DNA of 64,000 nucleotides from Lachnospiraceae bacterium (GTDB lineage: Bacteria; Bacillota; Clostridia; Lachnospirales; Lachnospiraceae): assembly GCA_017962105.1 (NCBI GenBank), contig JAGCVY010000083.1, forward strand, positions 29,404 through 93,403, given 5' to 3'. Made by a program: the position numbers and the translations under genes. Numbering within the stretch: the first letter of the stretch is position 1; every line of letters begins with the position of its first letter. The notes below the pieces were generated by a model. It made no database searches and was not told the origin of the DNA. It saw only the letters and a list, made by a program, of their open reading frames with translations. This document shows, piece after piece, positions 26,128-34,096 of the stretch.

Positions 26128-26862
26128 ATGCAGGACTCCTGTTGTTGCGACAAGCATTCCCCTATCGTCAGCTGCGAACACGCCACTCTGGGATACGACA
26201 ATCAGGTCGTGGTCACGGACCTTAATTTTGAGATTTATCCGGGCGATTACGTCAGCATCGTCGGCGAGAACGGATCGGGCAAATCAACCCTTATGAAGAC
26301 GATGTTAGGCCTCATCCGGCCACTGAAAGGAGACATCCGTATCAATTGCAGCAAAGGCAGCGGATGTATCGGCTATCTTCCCCAGATGAGCGAGATGCAG
26401 CGGGATTTTCCGGCGACGGTCCGCGAGGTCGTCATGACCGGTCTGTTGGGGCGGAAAGGCTGGTGGCCGTTCTTCACAAAAAAGGAAAAGCAGCAGGGTG
26501 CCGAGGTCCTCGCCAAGCTCCACATTGAGGATCTGGCAGGCCGGAGCTACCGCGAGCTCTCCGGCGGACAGCAGCAGCGCGTGCTTCTCGCGAGAAGCCT
26601 TCTGGCTGCCCACGAGATCCTGATGCTTGACGAGCCTGTCACGGGCCTCGATCCCGCCGCAGCAGCCGAGCTTTACGAGACGCTCCGCGAGCTGAACCGG
26701 AACGACGGGATGACCATCATCATGGTTACCCACGACATCAACAGCGCGGTGGTCAACTCCTCAAAGATCCTCCACGTCGACAGCGAGAGCGTATTTTTCG
26801 GCACGACAGCGCAGTACATGGCCAGCGAGGAGTCCAAGCTCTTCTTCCCGCCGGACGAGTAA
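26128..26862 (+). CDS. metal-type ABC transporter ATPase (ZnuC/TroB group), without a permease
   Basis: A 244-residue ATPase of the manganese/zinc importer type. Walker A is GENGSGKSTLM near 50, the Q-loop is IGYLPQ, the signature is ELSGGQQQRVLLARSL, Walker B is ILMLDEPVTGLDP, and the switch is MVTHDIN. The N-terminus carries an unusual CCCDKH cluster at residues 5-10 that could bind metal. The start follows GGAGG. No permease or binding-protein gene adjoins it; the next gene is araD. It is therefore an orphan ATPase that may serve a distant permease, or the permease may have been lost. Confidence 0.88.
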   Translation: MQDSCCCDKHSPIVSCEHATLGYDNQVVVTDLNFEIYPGDYVSIVGENGSGKSTLMKTMLGLIRPLKGDIRINCSKGSGCIGYLPQMSEMQRDFPATVREVVMTGLLGRKGWWPFFTKKEKQQGAEVLAKLHIEDLAGRSYRELSGGQQQRVLLARSLLAAHEILMLDEPVTGLDPAAAAELYETLRELNRNDGMTIIMVTHDINSAVVNSSKILHVDSESVFFGTTAQYMASEESKLFFPPDE

Positions 26863-26918
26863 TCCGCCGCGAAAGAACGAACGAATGATATTTTACGAAT
26901 CCAACGGAGGTTTTCCAT

Positions 26919-27611
26919 ATGTTAGAGCAGCTCAAAAAAGATGTGCTCGAGGCCAATCTCGAGCTTCCGAAATACGGTCTTGTCACCTTTACCTGGGGCA
27001 ACGTTTCCGGCTACGACCCGGAGTCCGGCCTCGTGGTCATCAAGCCCTCGGGCGTTTCCTACGACGGCATGACCGCGGAGGACATGGTTGTGGTCGACCT
27101 TGAGGGAAAGGTCGTGGAGGGGACGAAGAAGCCGTCCTCGGACACTCCTACCCACCTCGCCCTGTACCGCGCATGGCCCGGCGTCCGCGGCGTCGTGCAC
27201 ACCCACAGCCGCAACGCAACGACCTACGCCCAGGCATGCCTCGACATCGTCGCAGGCGGCACGACCCACGGTGACTATTTCTACGGTGACATCCCGTGCA
27301 CCCGCTACATGACCCCCGAGGAGATTGCCGGCGACTACGAGCTCGAGACCGGCAACGTCATCATCGAGACGTTCCAAAAGCGCGGCATCGAACCGCTGCA
27401 GATCCCCGCGGTGCTGGTGCGCTCCCACGGTCCGTTCACCTGGGGTACCTCCCCTGCCGAGGCCGTACACAACGCCGTTGTGCTGGAGGAGCTTGCCTAC
27501 ATGGCAATGCACAGCCAGCTCCTGATCGGCGACGCGCCCTGCATGCAGCAGGAGCTTCTCGACAAGCATTTCCTTCGCAAGCACGGTCCGAACGCATACT
27601 ACGGACAGTAA
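26919..27611 (+). CDS. araD: L-ribulose-5-phosphate 4-epimerase
   Basis: A 230-residue class II aldolase/epimerase. It has TWGNVSGYD near 26-34, [10 protein letters not shown], and the zinc ligands in HTHSRNAT (near 95) and RSHGPFTWG (near 170), ending [10 protein letters not shown], which is typical of AraD. It interconverts L-ribulose-5-phosphate and D-xylulose-5-phosphate, feeding the pentose phosphate pathway. A good GGAGG site precedes it. No other arabinose genes are next to it. The related SgaE/UlaF ascorbate-pathway epimerase cannot be excluded. Confidence 0.88.
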   Translation: MLEQLKKDVLEANLELPKYGLVTFTWGNVSGYDPESGLVVIKPSGVSYDGMTAEDMVVVDLEGKVVEGTKKPSSDTPTHLALYRAWPGVRGVVHTHSRNATTYAQACLDIVAGGTTHGDYFYGDIPCTRYMTPEEIAGDYELETGNVIIETFQKRGIEPLQIPAVLVRSHGPFTWGTSPAEAVHNAVVLEELAYMAMHSQLLIGDAPCMQQELLDKHFLRKHGPNAYYGQ

Positions 27612-27620
27612 TTGATACGT

Positions 27621-29333
27621 ATGATTGGAGGCGGCTTGAAACGATTTCGTCACAATCGAACCACAGTAAGCCTTCTCACGGCGGTCCTTCTTTTGATTGG
27701 TACCGCCGTTTTCGGCATGGTTTCGGTTCTCGGAACTGCCTCCGCTGCCGTAAACCTTCCGGTTCCCGCGGGCTTTGCATCCGAAGGATCCGGCCTTACC
27801 GGCCTGTCCTCACTGCAGCGCCGCGACGAGGGTGACCCGGAGGGCGGGACCACCGTGAAGACCGGCGTGGCCGACCCTGTTTTGGAAGGCGGTCCCCAGA
27901 TCGGCGCCAAGCAGGCCATCGTCATGGAAGTGGGTTCCGGCGCCGTCCTGTACTCCAAGAACGCCACAGAGAGCTGCTCGCCCATGAGCCTGACCAAGCT
28001 GCTCACCGCGCTTTTGGCCCTCGAGAACCTGTCCACCTCGGACAACCTGACCTTTTCCTATCAGGCCATCCACGGCATCGGCACCTCGGTAACCCGTGTC
28101 GGTATTGTGGAAAATGAGCGCATCACCGTTCTGGACGGCCTCTACGCCATGCTGATCGCATCCGCCGACGAGGTTGCCTACGCCTTCGGGGAAAAGATCG
28201 GCGGCAAGATCAAGGATTTCTATACGATGATGAACTCCCGCGTGAAAGATCTCGGCGGGATCAACTCCGATTTCTCCAGCGCTACGGGCACCGGCGGTTC
28301 CAAGCAGACGTCCTGCGCCTACGACCTCGGTCTGGTGGCGTGTGAGCTCACCCATTTTCCGCTGTTTTATAAGATTGCGTCCTCAAGCTGGTACGAGATT
28401 CCCGTGACCAACTTAAAGGAGAGCCGCGTGCTCGCCCAGACCCACGCCTTCATCCGCAAGACCAAGAAATACGAATACGCCCTGGCCGGCAAATCCGGCG
28501 GCCAGGCGGCGGACAAGACCTACTCCCTCTGCACCTACGCAGAGCGGGAGGGAATGACCGTCGTGGCCATCGTGCTGGGCGCCGCCAACTCCGACGCCTC
28601 CTACGACGACACCGTCTCCATCATCAACTATGCCTTCGAGAACTACAAGGCCCACGCGATGAAGGAGATCGAGAACACCGTCAACGAGGACTATTCGGGT
28701 CTGTTCGACTACTGCCCGATGTTCACCGACGGAACCAAGGATCTCGTGTACATCGACCGCAACTCCACCGTGGTCCTTCCCAGAAATGCCGACCCCTCGA
28801 CGCTCACGAAATCCGTCGAGTACAAGCTCCCCTCCGAGTACGTTCACGGGGAAAATATCATCGGCCGCGTGGTGTACCAGTACCACGGCCACCGCGTGGG
28901 CAACGCGGGGATCATCTACTATAATCAGGAGTACCCGATGTCCCAGGAGGAATTTGACGCGGTATGGCCCTTCTTCCTGATCCCGCCCTCCATGATCCCG
29001 TCTCTCGGCGGCACGGGCGTCAACATCGACAACTCCTACCTGATCCCGAGCATCACGCCCACACCGGAAGCAACGCCCACACCCAGGGGAGGCACGGGAA
29101 CCCCCATCGGCGAACTGACGCCCACGCCGGTTCCGACACCGCTCCCGACGCCGCAGATCCGGACCGAGCGGGAACCCGGCACCGGCTTCCTCGGCTCCTG
29201 GTCCATCCGCGCCAAGGCAAGGCTTCTCGGGGCGGCAATCTTCGCCGCACTGTTCCTTCCCTGCGTGATCGTCATTTTCGTCGTGATACCGCGAAAGCGC
29301 CGCAAGAAAAACCGCGTGACCAAGCGGTTGTAA
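27621..29333 (+). CDS. DacA-type D-alanyl-D-alanine carboxypeptidase
   Basis: Penicillin-binding serine peptidase (S11 family) of about 570 residues that trims peptidoglycan stem peptides. A signal sequence lies near the start. The SxxK motif is SLTK within SPMSLTKLLTALLALE. The second motif, normally SxN, reads SAD in MLIASADEVAYAF. The third reads KSG (AGKSGGQ) in place of KTG. A Pro/Thr stalk (about 485-520) and a C-terminal membrane helix (VIVIFVVIP) with a KRRKKNR tail anchor it. Start choice is uncertain: ATG at 27621 has no good site, while TTG at 27636 follows GGAGG closely. It trails araD by a few bases. Confidence 0.85.
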   Translation: MIGGGLKRFRHNRTTVSLLTAVLLLIGTAVFGMVSVLGTASAAVNLPVPAGFASEGSGLTGLSSLQRRDEGDPEGGTTVKTGVADPVLEGGPQIGAKQAIVMEVGSGAVLYSKNATESCSPMSLTKLLTALLALENLSTSDNLTFSYQAIHGIGTSVTRVGIVENERITVLDGLYAMLIASADEVAYAFGEKIGGKIKDFYTMMNSRVKDLGGINSDFSSATGTGGSKQTSCAYDLGLVACELTHFPLFYKIASSSWYEIPVTNLKESRVLAQTHAFIRKTKKYEYALAGKSGGQAADKTYSLCTYAEREGMTVVAIVLGAANSDASYDDTVSIINYAFENYKAHAMKEIENTVNEDYSGLFDYCPMFTDGTKDLVYIDRNSTVVLPRNADPSTLTKSVEYKLPSEYVHGENIIGRVVYQYHGHRVGNAGIIYYNQEYPMSQEEFDAVWPFFLIPPSMIPSLGGTGVNIDNSYLIPSITPTPEATPTPRGGTGTPIGELTPTPVPTPLPTPQIRTEREPGTGFLGSWSIRAKARLLGAAIFAALFLPCVIVIFVVIPRKRRKKNRVTKRL

Positions 29334-29352
29334 CCCCGAAGGAGGTCCGCCC

Positions 29353-29856
29353 TTGAAAACGACACTTCGACGACTCTCCGTTTTTGTCTTTACCGCCTTT
29401 GCGGTCACCGGCAGCGCCGCCATCGTCTACGGCCTGCGGTGTATCTCGATGCTGATCCGGATGATCCGGGATCTCGGAGGCGACGTCTCCGACCGGGGAC
29501 TCGGTGCCCTCACGAAACTGCTCGGAGCGCCGGCACTCATTTTCCTTATCCTGTTCGTTGCTTTTGTCATCATGCTTCTCATTTTCGAAGCCGTGATCCT
29601 TCGGAAGAAGCTGCAGAACACCCTGCGGAAGGAAACCTATGCGTTGTTCTGGAACTACTCCGTTTTCGAGCTTATAACGCTTCTCGTCAACAGCGTTCTG
29701 TTCTTTGCGATCACCTCCATGGGCTACATGTTTGACGGCGTTACCGAAGAACGCGTCACCGTGGAATTCCTCATATGGTTTATCATCTACCTGATCTCCG
29801 CGATCTGCGCGATCATCGCGCTGATCATCTCCTTCCGGGAAAAACGATATGAATAA
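29353..29856 (+). CDS. four-helix membrane protein of unknown function
   Basis: A 167-residue protein with hydrophobic segments near 8-28, 60-82, 100-122 and 138-160. I recognise no family. It starts with TTG at 29353 preceded by a near-perfect GAAGGAGG site, and it follows the carboxypeptidase gene by 19 bases, so both are probably co-transcribed. A terminator follows immediately. Confidence 0.7.
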   Translation: MKTTLRRLSVFVFTAFAVTGSAAIVYGLRCISMLIRMIRDLGGDVSDRGLGALTKLLGAPALIFLILFVAFVIMLLIFEAVILRKKLQNTLRKETYALFWNYSVFELITLLVNSVLFFAITSMGYMFDGVTEERVTVEFLIWFIIYLISAICAIIALIISFREKRYE

Positions 29857-29861
29857 AACAA

Positions 29862-29906
29862 GGCCTGCCGCCGGGATGCAGCTCCCGCAACGGCAGGCCG
29901 TTTTTA
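29862..29906 (+). terminator. terminator of the dacA-type operon
   Basis: Stem GGCCTGCCG (29862-29870) with CGGCAGGCC (29891-29899), then GTTTTTATT. Confidence 0.85.
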
Positions 29907-29928
29907 TTCGGAAAATGCTATTCTTTCA

Positions 29929-29957
29929 CCGGGTGCTTTCCCGCACCCGGTTTTTTC
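29929..29957 (+). terminator. second tandem terminator
   Basis: Stem CCGGGTGC (29929-29936) with GCACCCGG (29943-29950), then TTTTTTC. A CGGAAAATG word lies between the two terminators. They face the convergent FAD gene. Confidence 0.8.
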
Positions 29958-29973
29958 TGCGCCGAGCGCACCT

Positions 29974-31359
29974 CTACACCAGCTTCCGCCCCATCAGAAC
30001 GCCCATGGAGGACGCCATCATAAGGCCTCTGGTCCAGCCGGAGGAATCGCCCAGGCAGTAGAGTCCCGCCACGTTGGTGGTGAGATCGGGCTCCATCTTT
30101 ACCTTGTTGCTGTAGAACTTCAGCTCCGGCGAGTACAGAAGCGTCTCGTAGCTTGCGAAGCCCGGGACAACCATGTCCACCGCCTGAATGAAATTGATGA
30201 TGTTCGTCATCGCACGGTACGGCATCGCCGCCGTGATATCGCCCGCCACCGCGTCGGGCAGCGTCGGACGCACGTTGGACTGCGCCAGCTCCTTGGCCCA
30301 GGTGCGCTTTCCGGAGAGGATATCGCCGTAGCGCTGCACCAGGATCTGGCCGTTGGCAAGCATGTTGGTGAGCTCGCCCACCTTCTGGGCGTACTCGATG
30401 GGCTTGTTGAACGGCACCGAGAAATTGTGCGAGCACAGGATCGAAAGGTTCGTGTTGTTGCTCTTCAGCTCCTTGTAGGAGTGGCCGTTCACCACCGCAA
30501 GGTTGTTGTCGTAGTTCTCCTGGGAGACAAATCCGCCCGGGTTCTGGCAGAAGGTGCGCACCTTGTTCTTGAACGGCGCCGGATAACCCACCAGTTTGGA
30601 TTCGTAAAGGACCTCGTTGACTTCCTCCATGACCTCGTTGCGAACCTCGACGCGCACGCCGATGTCAACGGTGCCGGGCTTGTGAGCAATATCGTAGCGT
30701 GCACACAGCTTCTCCAGCCACTCCGCGCCGCGGCGTCCCGTAGCCACAACCACACTATCCGCCTCATACTCCGTGCGTCCGCCGGGCAGGTTGATGACCA
30801 CGCCCTTGCACACGCCGTCGTTGATGATCAGGTCCTCACAGGAGCAGCCGAAGATCATCTCAACGCCGTGCTCCTGCAGAAAATGCTCTAATTTCTTATA
30901 AAGCTCCTGCGCCTTCTCCGTTCCGAGATGCCGGATCGGGCAGTCCACGAGCTTCAGACCCGCCTGGATCGCGCGTCTGCGGATTTCCTTCACCTTGTCG
31001 GGCTCGCTGACGCCCTCCACGTGGGTGTCGGCACCGAACTGAAGGTACACGGAATCTGTGTAATCGATCAGCGCCTGCGCCGCATCTGCCCCGATCAGCT
31101 CCGGAAAATCCCCGCCGACCTCGTAGCTCAGCGAAAGCTTCCCGTCTGAGAACGCACCTGCACCCGAGAATCCCGTGGTGATATTGCAGGGCTTGCAGCC
31201 CACGCAGTGTCCGGTCTTCGCCTTCGGGCAGCTTCTCTTCTCGATGGGCTGGCCCTTCTCGATCATCAATATCTTCTTTGTGGATCCACGGGTGATCATC
31301 TCATACGCCGTGAAGATCCCCGCCGGCCCCGCGCCGACGATCACAACATCATATTTCAT
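29974..31359 (-). CDS. FAD-dependent dehydrogenase of unknown substrate
   Basis: A 461-residue flavoprotein of the family often named uncharacterised FAD-dependent dehydrogenases. The dinucleotide site VGAGPAGIFTAYE lies at 7-19. A Cys-rich segment KTGHCVGCKPCNITTG (near 48-63) is family-typical and could bind metal or act in redox chemistry. The second FAD motif ATGRRGAEWLEKL lies near 205, and CLGDSSGWTRGLM ends the chain. It stands alone between malQ and the convergent operon. Its substrate is unknown. Confidence 0.85.
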   Translation of the reverse strand: MKYDVVIVGAGPAGIFTAYEMITRGSTKKILMIEKGQPIEKRSCPKAKTGHCVGCKPCNITTGFSGAGAFSDGKLSLSYEVGGDFPELIGADAAQALIDYTDSVYLQFGADTHVEGVSEPDKVKEIRRRAIQAGLKLVDCPIRHLGTEKAQELYKKLEHFLQEHGVEMIFGCSCEDLIINDGVCKGVVINLPGGRTEYEADSVVVATGRRGAEWLEKLCARYDIAHKPGTVDIGVRVEVRNEVMEEVNEVLYESKLVGYPAPFKNKVRTFCQNPGGFVSQENYDNNLAVVNGHSYKELKSNNTNLSILCSHNFSVPFNKPIEYAQKVGELTNMLANGQILVQRYGDILSGKRTWAKELAQSNVRPTLPDAVAGDITAAMPYRAMTNIINFIQAVDMVVPGFASYETLLYSPELKFYSNKVKMEPDLTTNVAGLYCLGDSSGWTRGLMMASSMGVLMGRKLV

Positions 31360-31498
31360 AGAAAACCCCTTCTCCTGCTCTGTTTATGGCCATGGTCAAT
31401 CCTTCTGTTACAGTCCCGTACCATGTTTTTACGGGAATTCATCATTTCCATGGTACAAACTGTACTTCGGCCGATATCACATGCCTTTCAAGCCGGTA

Positions 31499-33046
31499 TC
31501 ATGCATTCTTCTCCTGCTCTTTTCCCTTCGGCGGCTCCGCGGCCCGCCCGAACATCTCACAGAGCCACGCACGGTAGCCGATATCGATCTTGCCGAGTTC
31601 ACCCGGGAGCAGACGCCACCGCCAGTTGCTGCCGAGGGTCGATGGATGGTTGATGCGGGCCGAGTTGTCCAGATGCAGGAGGTCCTGGATCTGGATGATC
31701 ACGGTGTCCGCCACAGACTCGTAGAGTCTGCGGATCATCTGGTCGTGGAGCTCCTCGCGCTTCAGAATCCCGAAGTAGCCCATCATCCAGTTAATCTGCC
31801 ACTCGGGGCAGCCTGCGAGGAAGCCCGCAAGGGTCTCGTTGTCGTGGGTTCCGATGTAGGCGACGCAGTTGGAATTCGTGTAGTTGTGCGGAAGGTAAGG
31901 ATTGGTCGGGTCGCCGCCGACGCCGAACTCGATAACCTTCATTCCCGGGTATCCGCAGGAGGCGATCAGATCCTTCACCGGCTTGGTGAGAACACCGAGG
32001 TCCTCGGCAATGATCTTCGCGCCCTTCGCCGACTCCGCAAAGATGTCGGTGAGCTTCTTTCCGGGGCCCTTCATCCATTTGCCGCCCTTTGCGCTCTTGC
32101 ACTTCGACGGGATGGACCAGTAGTTCACAATGCCGATGAAGTGGTCGATGCGGATGACGTCATACAGCTCTGCGTTGGCCTTCATGCGCTCGCGCCACCA
32201 CTTGAAGTTCTTCTGTTCCATCACATCCCAGCGGTACAGCGGGTTGCCCCAGCGCTGTCCGTCGTCGGAAAATGCATCCGGCGGGACTCCCGCAATGTTC
32301 GTCGCATTGCGATCGATGTCAAGCTCAAAGAGCTCGCTGTGCGCCCAGGTGTCGGCGCTGTCCATGGCGACGTACAGCGGGATATCGCCGATGATCTCCA
32401 CGCCGTTCTCCGCCGCGTATGCACGCAGAGCGTGCCATTGTGCGTAAAATGTAAACTGCAGAAACTCCTGGAATGCCACTTCCTCCGTCAGTTTCTCTTC
32501 CGCAGCGGAAAGAGCGCTCTTCTTGTGCAGCTTCAGATCCTTGTCACTCCACTCCTGCCACGGCTTGAAGCCCTCGTTCTCCTTGATGGCCATGAAGAGC
32601 GCATAGTCGCGGAGCCAGTACTCTTCCTTCTTCGCGAACGCCGCAAACTCCGGCGTCTCGCGGAAGTTGCTGCGGGCAAAGGCCTTCCGAAGGACCGCGA
32701 AACGGCTTCCGAACTGCGCACCGTAGTCAACGTAGCGCGGCTCTGTGCCGAAGTATCCCTCGCGGATCTCCTCCTGTGTGAGGAGTCCCTGCTCCACCAG
32801 AAGGTCCAGATCGATAAAATACGGGTTTCCGGCGAACGCCGAATACGACTGATAGGGGCTGTCGCCGTAGCCGGTGGGTCCCACCGGCAGCACCTGCCAA
32901 TAACGGTGCTTCATCTTCGCAAGGAAGTCGACAAACTCCTTCGCCGCCTTCCCCAGAGTACCGATCCCGTAAGGGCTCGGCAGTGAAAATACCGGCATTA
33001 AAATGCCGGCACTTCGTGTTTGTTGTTCCGTTGTGTTCCTCTTCAT
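31499..33046 (-). CDS. malQ: 4-alpha-glucanotransferase
   Basis: A 515-residue glycoside hydrolase family 77 enzyme (amylomaltase). It starts with ILMPVFSLPSPYGIGTLG and WQVLPVGPTGYGDSPYQSYSAF. The catalytic Asp lies in VIRIDHFIG, the acid in IIAEDLGVLT, and the stabiliser in YIGTHDNETL. It transfers maltodextrin segments and recycles glycogen or starch fragments in the cytoplasm. It lies 42 bases after an ABC ATPase gene and may share its transcript; no other glucan genes are next to it. Confidence 0.96.
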   Translation of the reverse strand: MKRNTTEQQTRSAGILMPVFSLPSPYGIGTLGKAAKEFVDFLAKMKHRYWQVLPVGPTGYGDSPYQSYSAFAGNPYFIDLDLLVEQGLLTQEEIREGYFGTEPRYVDYGAQFGSRFAVLRKAFARSNFRETPEFAAFAKKEEYWLRDYALFMAIKENEGFKPWQEWSDKDLKLHKKSALSAAEEKLTEEVAFQEFLQFTFYAQWHALRAYAAENGVEIIGDIPLYVAMDSADTWAHSELFELDIDRNATNIAGVPPDAFSDDGQRWGNPLYRWDVMEQKNFKWWRERMKANAELYDVIRIDHFIGIVNYWSIPSKCKSAKGGKWMKGPGKKLTDIFAESAKGAKIIAEDLGVLTKPVKDLIASCGYPGMKVIEFGVGGDPTNPYLPHNYTNSNCVAYIGTHDNETLAGFLAGCPEWQINWMMGYFGILKREELHDQMIRRLYESVADTVIIQIQDLLHLDNSARINHPSTLGSNWRWRLLPGELGKIDIGYRAWLCEMFGRAAEPPKGKEQEKNA

Positions 33047-33088
33047 AACATTCGTCCTCGCAAGACAAATCTTTATCGTTTTTGCGGA

Positions 33089-34066
33089 TTATTGTCTGGA
33101 GTAATCTTCGTCCGCTTCGTCGTCATCGTCTTCGTCAGCGTCGTCAGCGTACTCCGCCTCATCGTCGTCATCGGACTCCGCATATTCCGCCTCATCGTCT
33201 GCGCCTTCCGACTCATCGTATCCTTCCTCATCCTCCGACGGAACGTAGCCGTCGTCCTCTGCGGAATCCGTATCCTCGTCCTCATCGGAAACCGTCTCGT
33301 ACTCCGAGGTTGCGGAAACCGTAGGCGTCACGGCTGTCTCGGCGGGAACGCCGGACTTCCTGCGCGGCTTTTCCTCTTCCTCCTCGCTCTCTTCCTCGTC
33401 ACGCAGCGAGGTTCTCGGCTGTGCGATGGGGATCAGGCGCTCACAATGGCTGGCAACCCTGCGGGAGTGCGTGAGCACGATGATCGTAAAGCCGCTGCTG
33501 CGGAGAATCTCCACGATCTCCATAAACCGGTCAACATCTGCGGACTGCAGGTTTCCGGTGGGCTCATCCAGGATCAGATATTTCGGGTTGGTCATGATCG
33601 CCCGCGCAAGGCAGACCTTCTGGATCTCAAAGTCTTCCAGATCGGCGGGGTAGTATTTGCCGAAGCCCTTCAGGCCGACGGCGCGGAGAACTTCCTTGGC
33701 GCGGCGCATTTTCCGCTTGGAAGTCATAAACTTGTGGCCCATCGGCACGAGAAGGTTCTCGTAAACCGTCATATCGGGGATCAACAGCGCGTCTCTGGGA
33801 ACCACGCCCACGCGCTTCGAACGGATCATCGCCATCTGGAACGGATTCCAGTAGTAAATCTTGCGGCCGTCGATGGTGATGGTGCCGCTGTCCGGACGGA
33901 GCATACCGCTGAGCATGCTCATGAGGGTGCTCTTGCCGCTGCCCTTCTTGCCGACAATCGCAACCATCTCGTTGTCCTGGACCTTCATCGTAAAATTCCG
34001 TACGACTCTGCGGCGAGCGCCGCCGATGCCGAACGCTTTGTTGAGTTTTTTCACCTCAAATGCCAT
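33089..34066 (-). CDS. ABC transporter ATPase with acidic C-terminal tail and altered signature
   Basis: A 325-residue ATPase related to the FtsE/LolD/MacB group. Walker A is GKKGSGKST (near 39-47) and Walker B YLILDEPTGNLQ. The signature motif, normally LSGGQ, is replaced by the segment ADLEDFEIQKVCLARAI, so LSGGQ appears lost. From residue 230 a long Glu/Asp/Ser-rich tail of nearly 100 residues follows with no known counterpart. It lies 30 bases after the membrane gene at 34097 and forms a two-gene exporter or envelope-remodelling unit. Activity may be unusual because of the signature change. Confidence 0.8.
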   Translation of the reverse strand: MAFEVKKLNKAFGIGGARRRVVRNFTMKVQDNEMVAIVGKKGSGKSTLMSMLSGMLRPDSGTITIDGRKIYYWNPFQMAMIRSKRVGVVPRDALLIPDMTVYENLLVPMGHKFMTSKRKMRRAKEVLRAVGLKGFGKYYPADLEDFEIQKVCLARAIMTNPKYLILDEPTGNLQSADVDRFMEIVEILRSSGFTIIVLTHSRRVASHCERLIPIAQPRTSLRDEEESEEEEEKPRRKSGVPAETAVTPTVSATSEYETVSDEDEDTDSAEDDGYVPSEDEEGYDESEGADDEAEYAESDDDDEAEYADDADEDDDDEADEDYSRQ

Positions 34067-34096
34067 AATCGGTATCCTCCTAAGCCCTCACACGCA

